From NCBI RefSeq assembly GCF_003149515.1, contig NZ_CP029145.1:4898001-4962000 (forward strand): a stretch of 64,000 nucleotides of DNA, read 5' to 3'. Origin of the DNA: Hymenobacter nivis. GTDB lineage: Bacteria > Bacteroidota > Bacteroidia > Cytophagales > Hymenobacteraceae. The notes under the pieces are model-generated. The model ran no database searches and was not told where the DNA came from. It worked only from the letters and a program-made list of their open reading frames with translations. Position numbers and translations under genes: made by a program. Shown one piece after another: positions 63,951-64,000 of the stretch. The first letter of the stretch is position 1; every line of letters begins with the position of its first letter.

Positions 63951-64000
63951 ATGGTCGACTCGCATCAACCCCTCACTGACTCGCAATGGCAAGTTATCGC
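63951..64000 (+). CDS. IS5-type transposase, start only (runs off the window)
   Basis: Only ~16 codons are visible: MVDSHQPLTDSQWQVI, the usual beginning of IS5/IS427-type OrfA proteins (DUF4096). The probable element end GAGCGTGTTAGGGAATC lies at 63869, directly after the IS630 element. Confidence 0.65.
   Translation, partial: MVDSHQPLTDSQWQVI

Overview
The window looks like a chromosomal segment of a high-GC member of the Bacteroidota, most likely Hymenobacter or a close relative. The evidence is two SusC/SusD outer-membrane pairs, glycoside hydrolases in a polysaccharide-utilisation layout, GMC oxidoreductase/DUF1080 genes, no obvious Shine-Dalgarno sites, and a heavy load of IS3, IS110, IS630 and Tn3-type elements. 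The genus is inferred from overall character, not from a marker gene.

Layout. (1) 0.4-10.6 kb, + strand: a lipoprotein phosphoesterase with a beta-propeller, a SusC/SusD pair, a PI-PLC-like phosphodiesterase and a CehA/McbA-type PHP metallohydrolase. This reads as a phosphodiester or phospholipid scavenging locus. (2) 10.6-18.2 kb: an insertion-sequence island. It holds an IS110 element broken by an IS3 element, a Tn3-like miniature element, a lone CIA30-family gene, a partial tandem of a second IS3 type, and a third IS3 type. (3) 18.2-38.9 kb: an alpha-mannan utilisation locus. On the - strand it runs SusC, SusD, a frameshifted basic-secretory-protein peptidase, GH92, GH76, GH125, a decayed glutaminase-like gene, DUF1080, GMC oxidoreductase and gluconate-dehydrogenase subunit 3. 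Divergently, on the + strand, are a second GH92 and a LacI-family regulator. Two matching palindromes lie in the divergent intergenic region and are candidate operators. (4) 39-43 kb: catalase-peroxidase katG and an aquaporin. (5) 43-46 kb: a second IS graveyard with a Tn3-family transposase fragment. (6) 46-55 kb: a DUF4136 lipoprotein and a TolC/adaptor/RND efflux operon flanked by two paralogous COG4705-type membrane proteins. (7) 55-64 kb: a third IS and MITE island. It contains a decayed acetamidase, the phenylalanine hydroxylase gene phhA with a 12-bp minisatellite after it, its recycling partner phhB, a YdcF fragment, and the start of an IS5-type element.

How it works together. In the mannan locus, GH76 would cut the alpha-1,6 backbone, GH125 would trim the resulting oligosaccharides, and two GH92 enzymes would remove side-chain mannose. 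One GH92 has Gln at the catalytic-acid position (HGNQP), as in enzymes that remove mannose linked through phosphate, so phosphomannan is a plausible target. SusC/SusD would import the products, and the GMC/DUF1080/subunit-3 trio would add glycoside 3-oxidation chemistry. phhA and phhB together would hydroxylate phenylalanine and recycle the pterin cofactor.

The window is unusually rich in non-autonomous elements. I count at least five inverted-repeat miniature families, several nested so that insertion order can be read from target-site duplications. No tRNA, rRNA or CRISPR array was seen.
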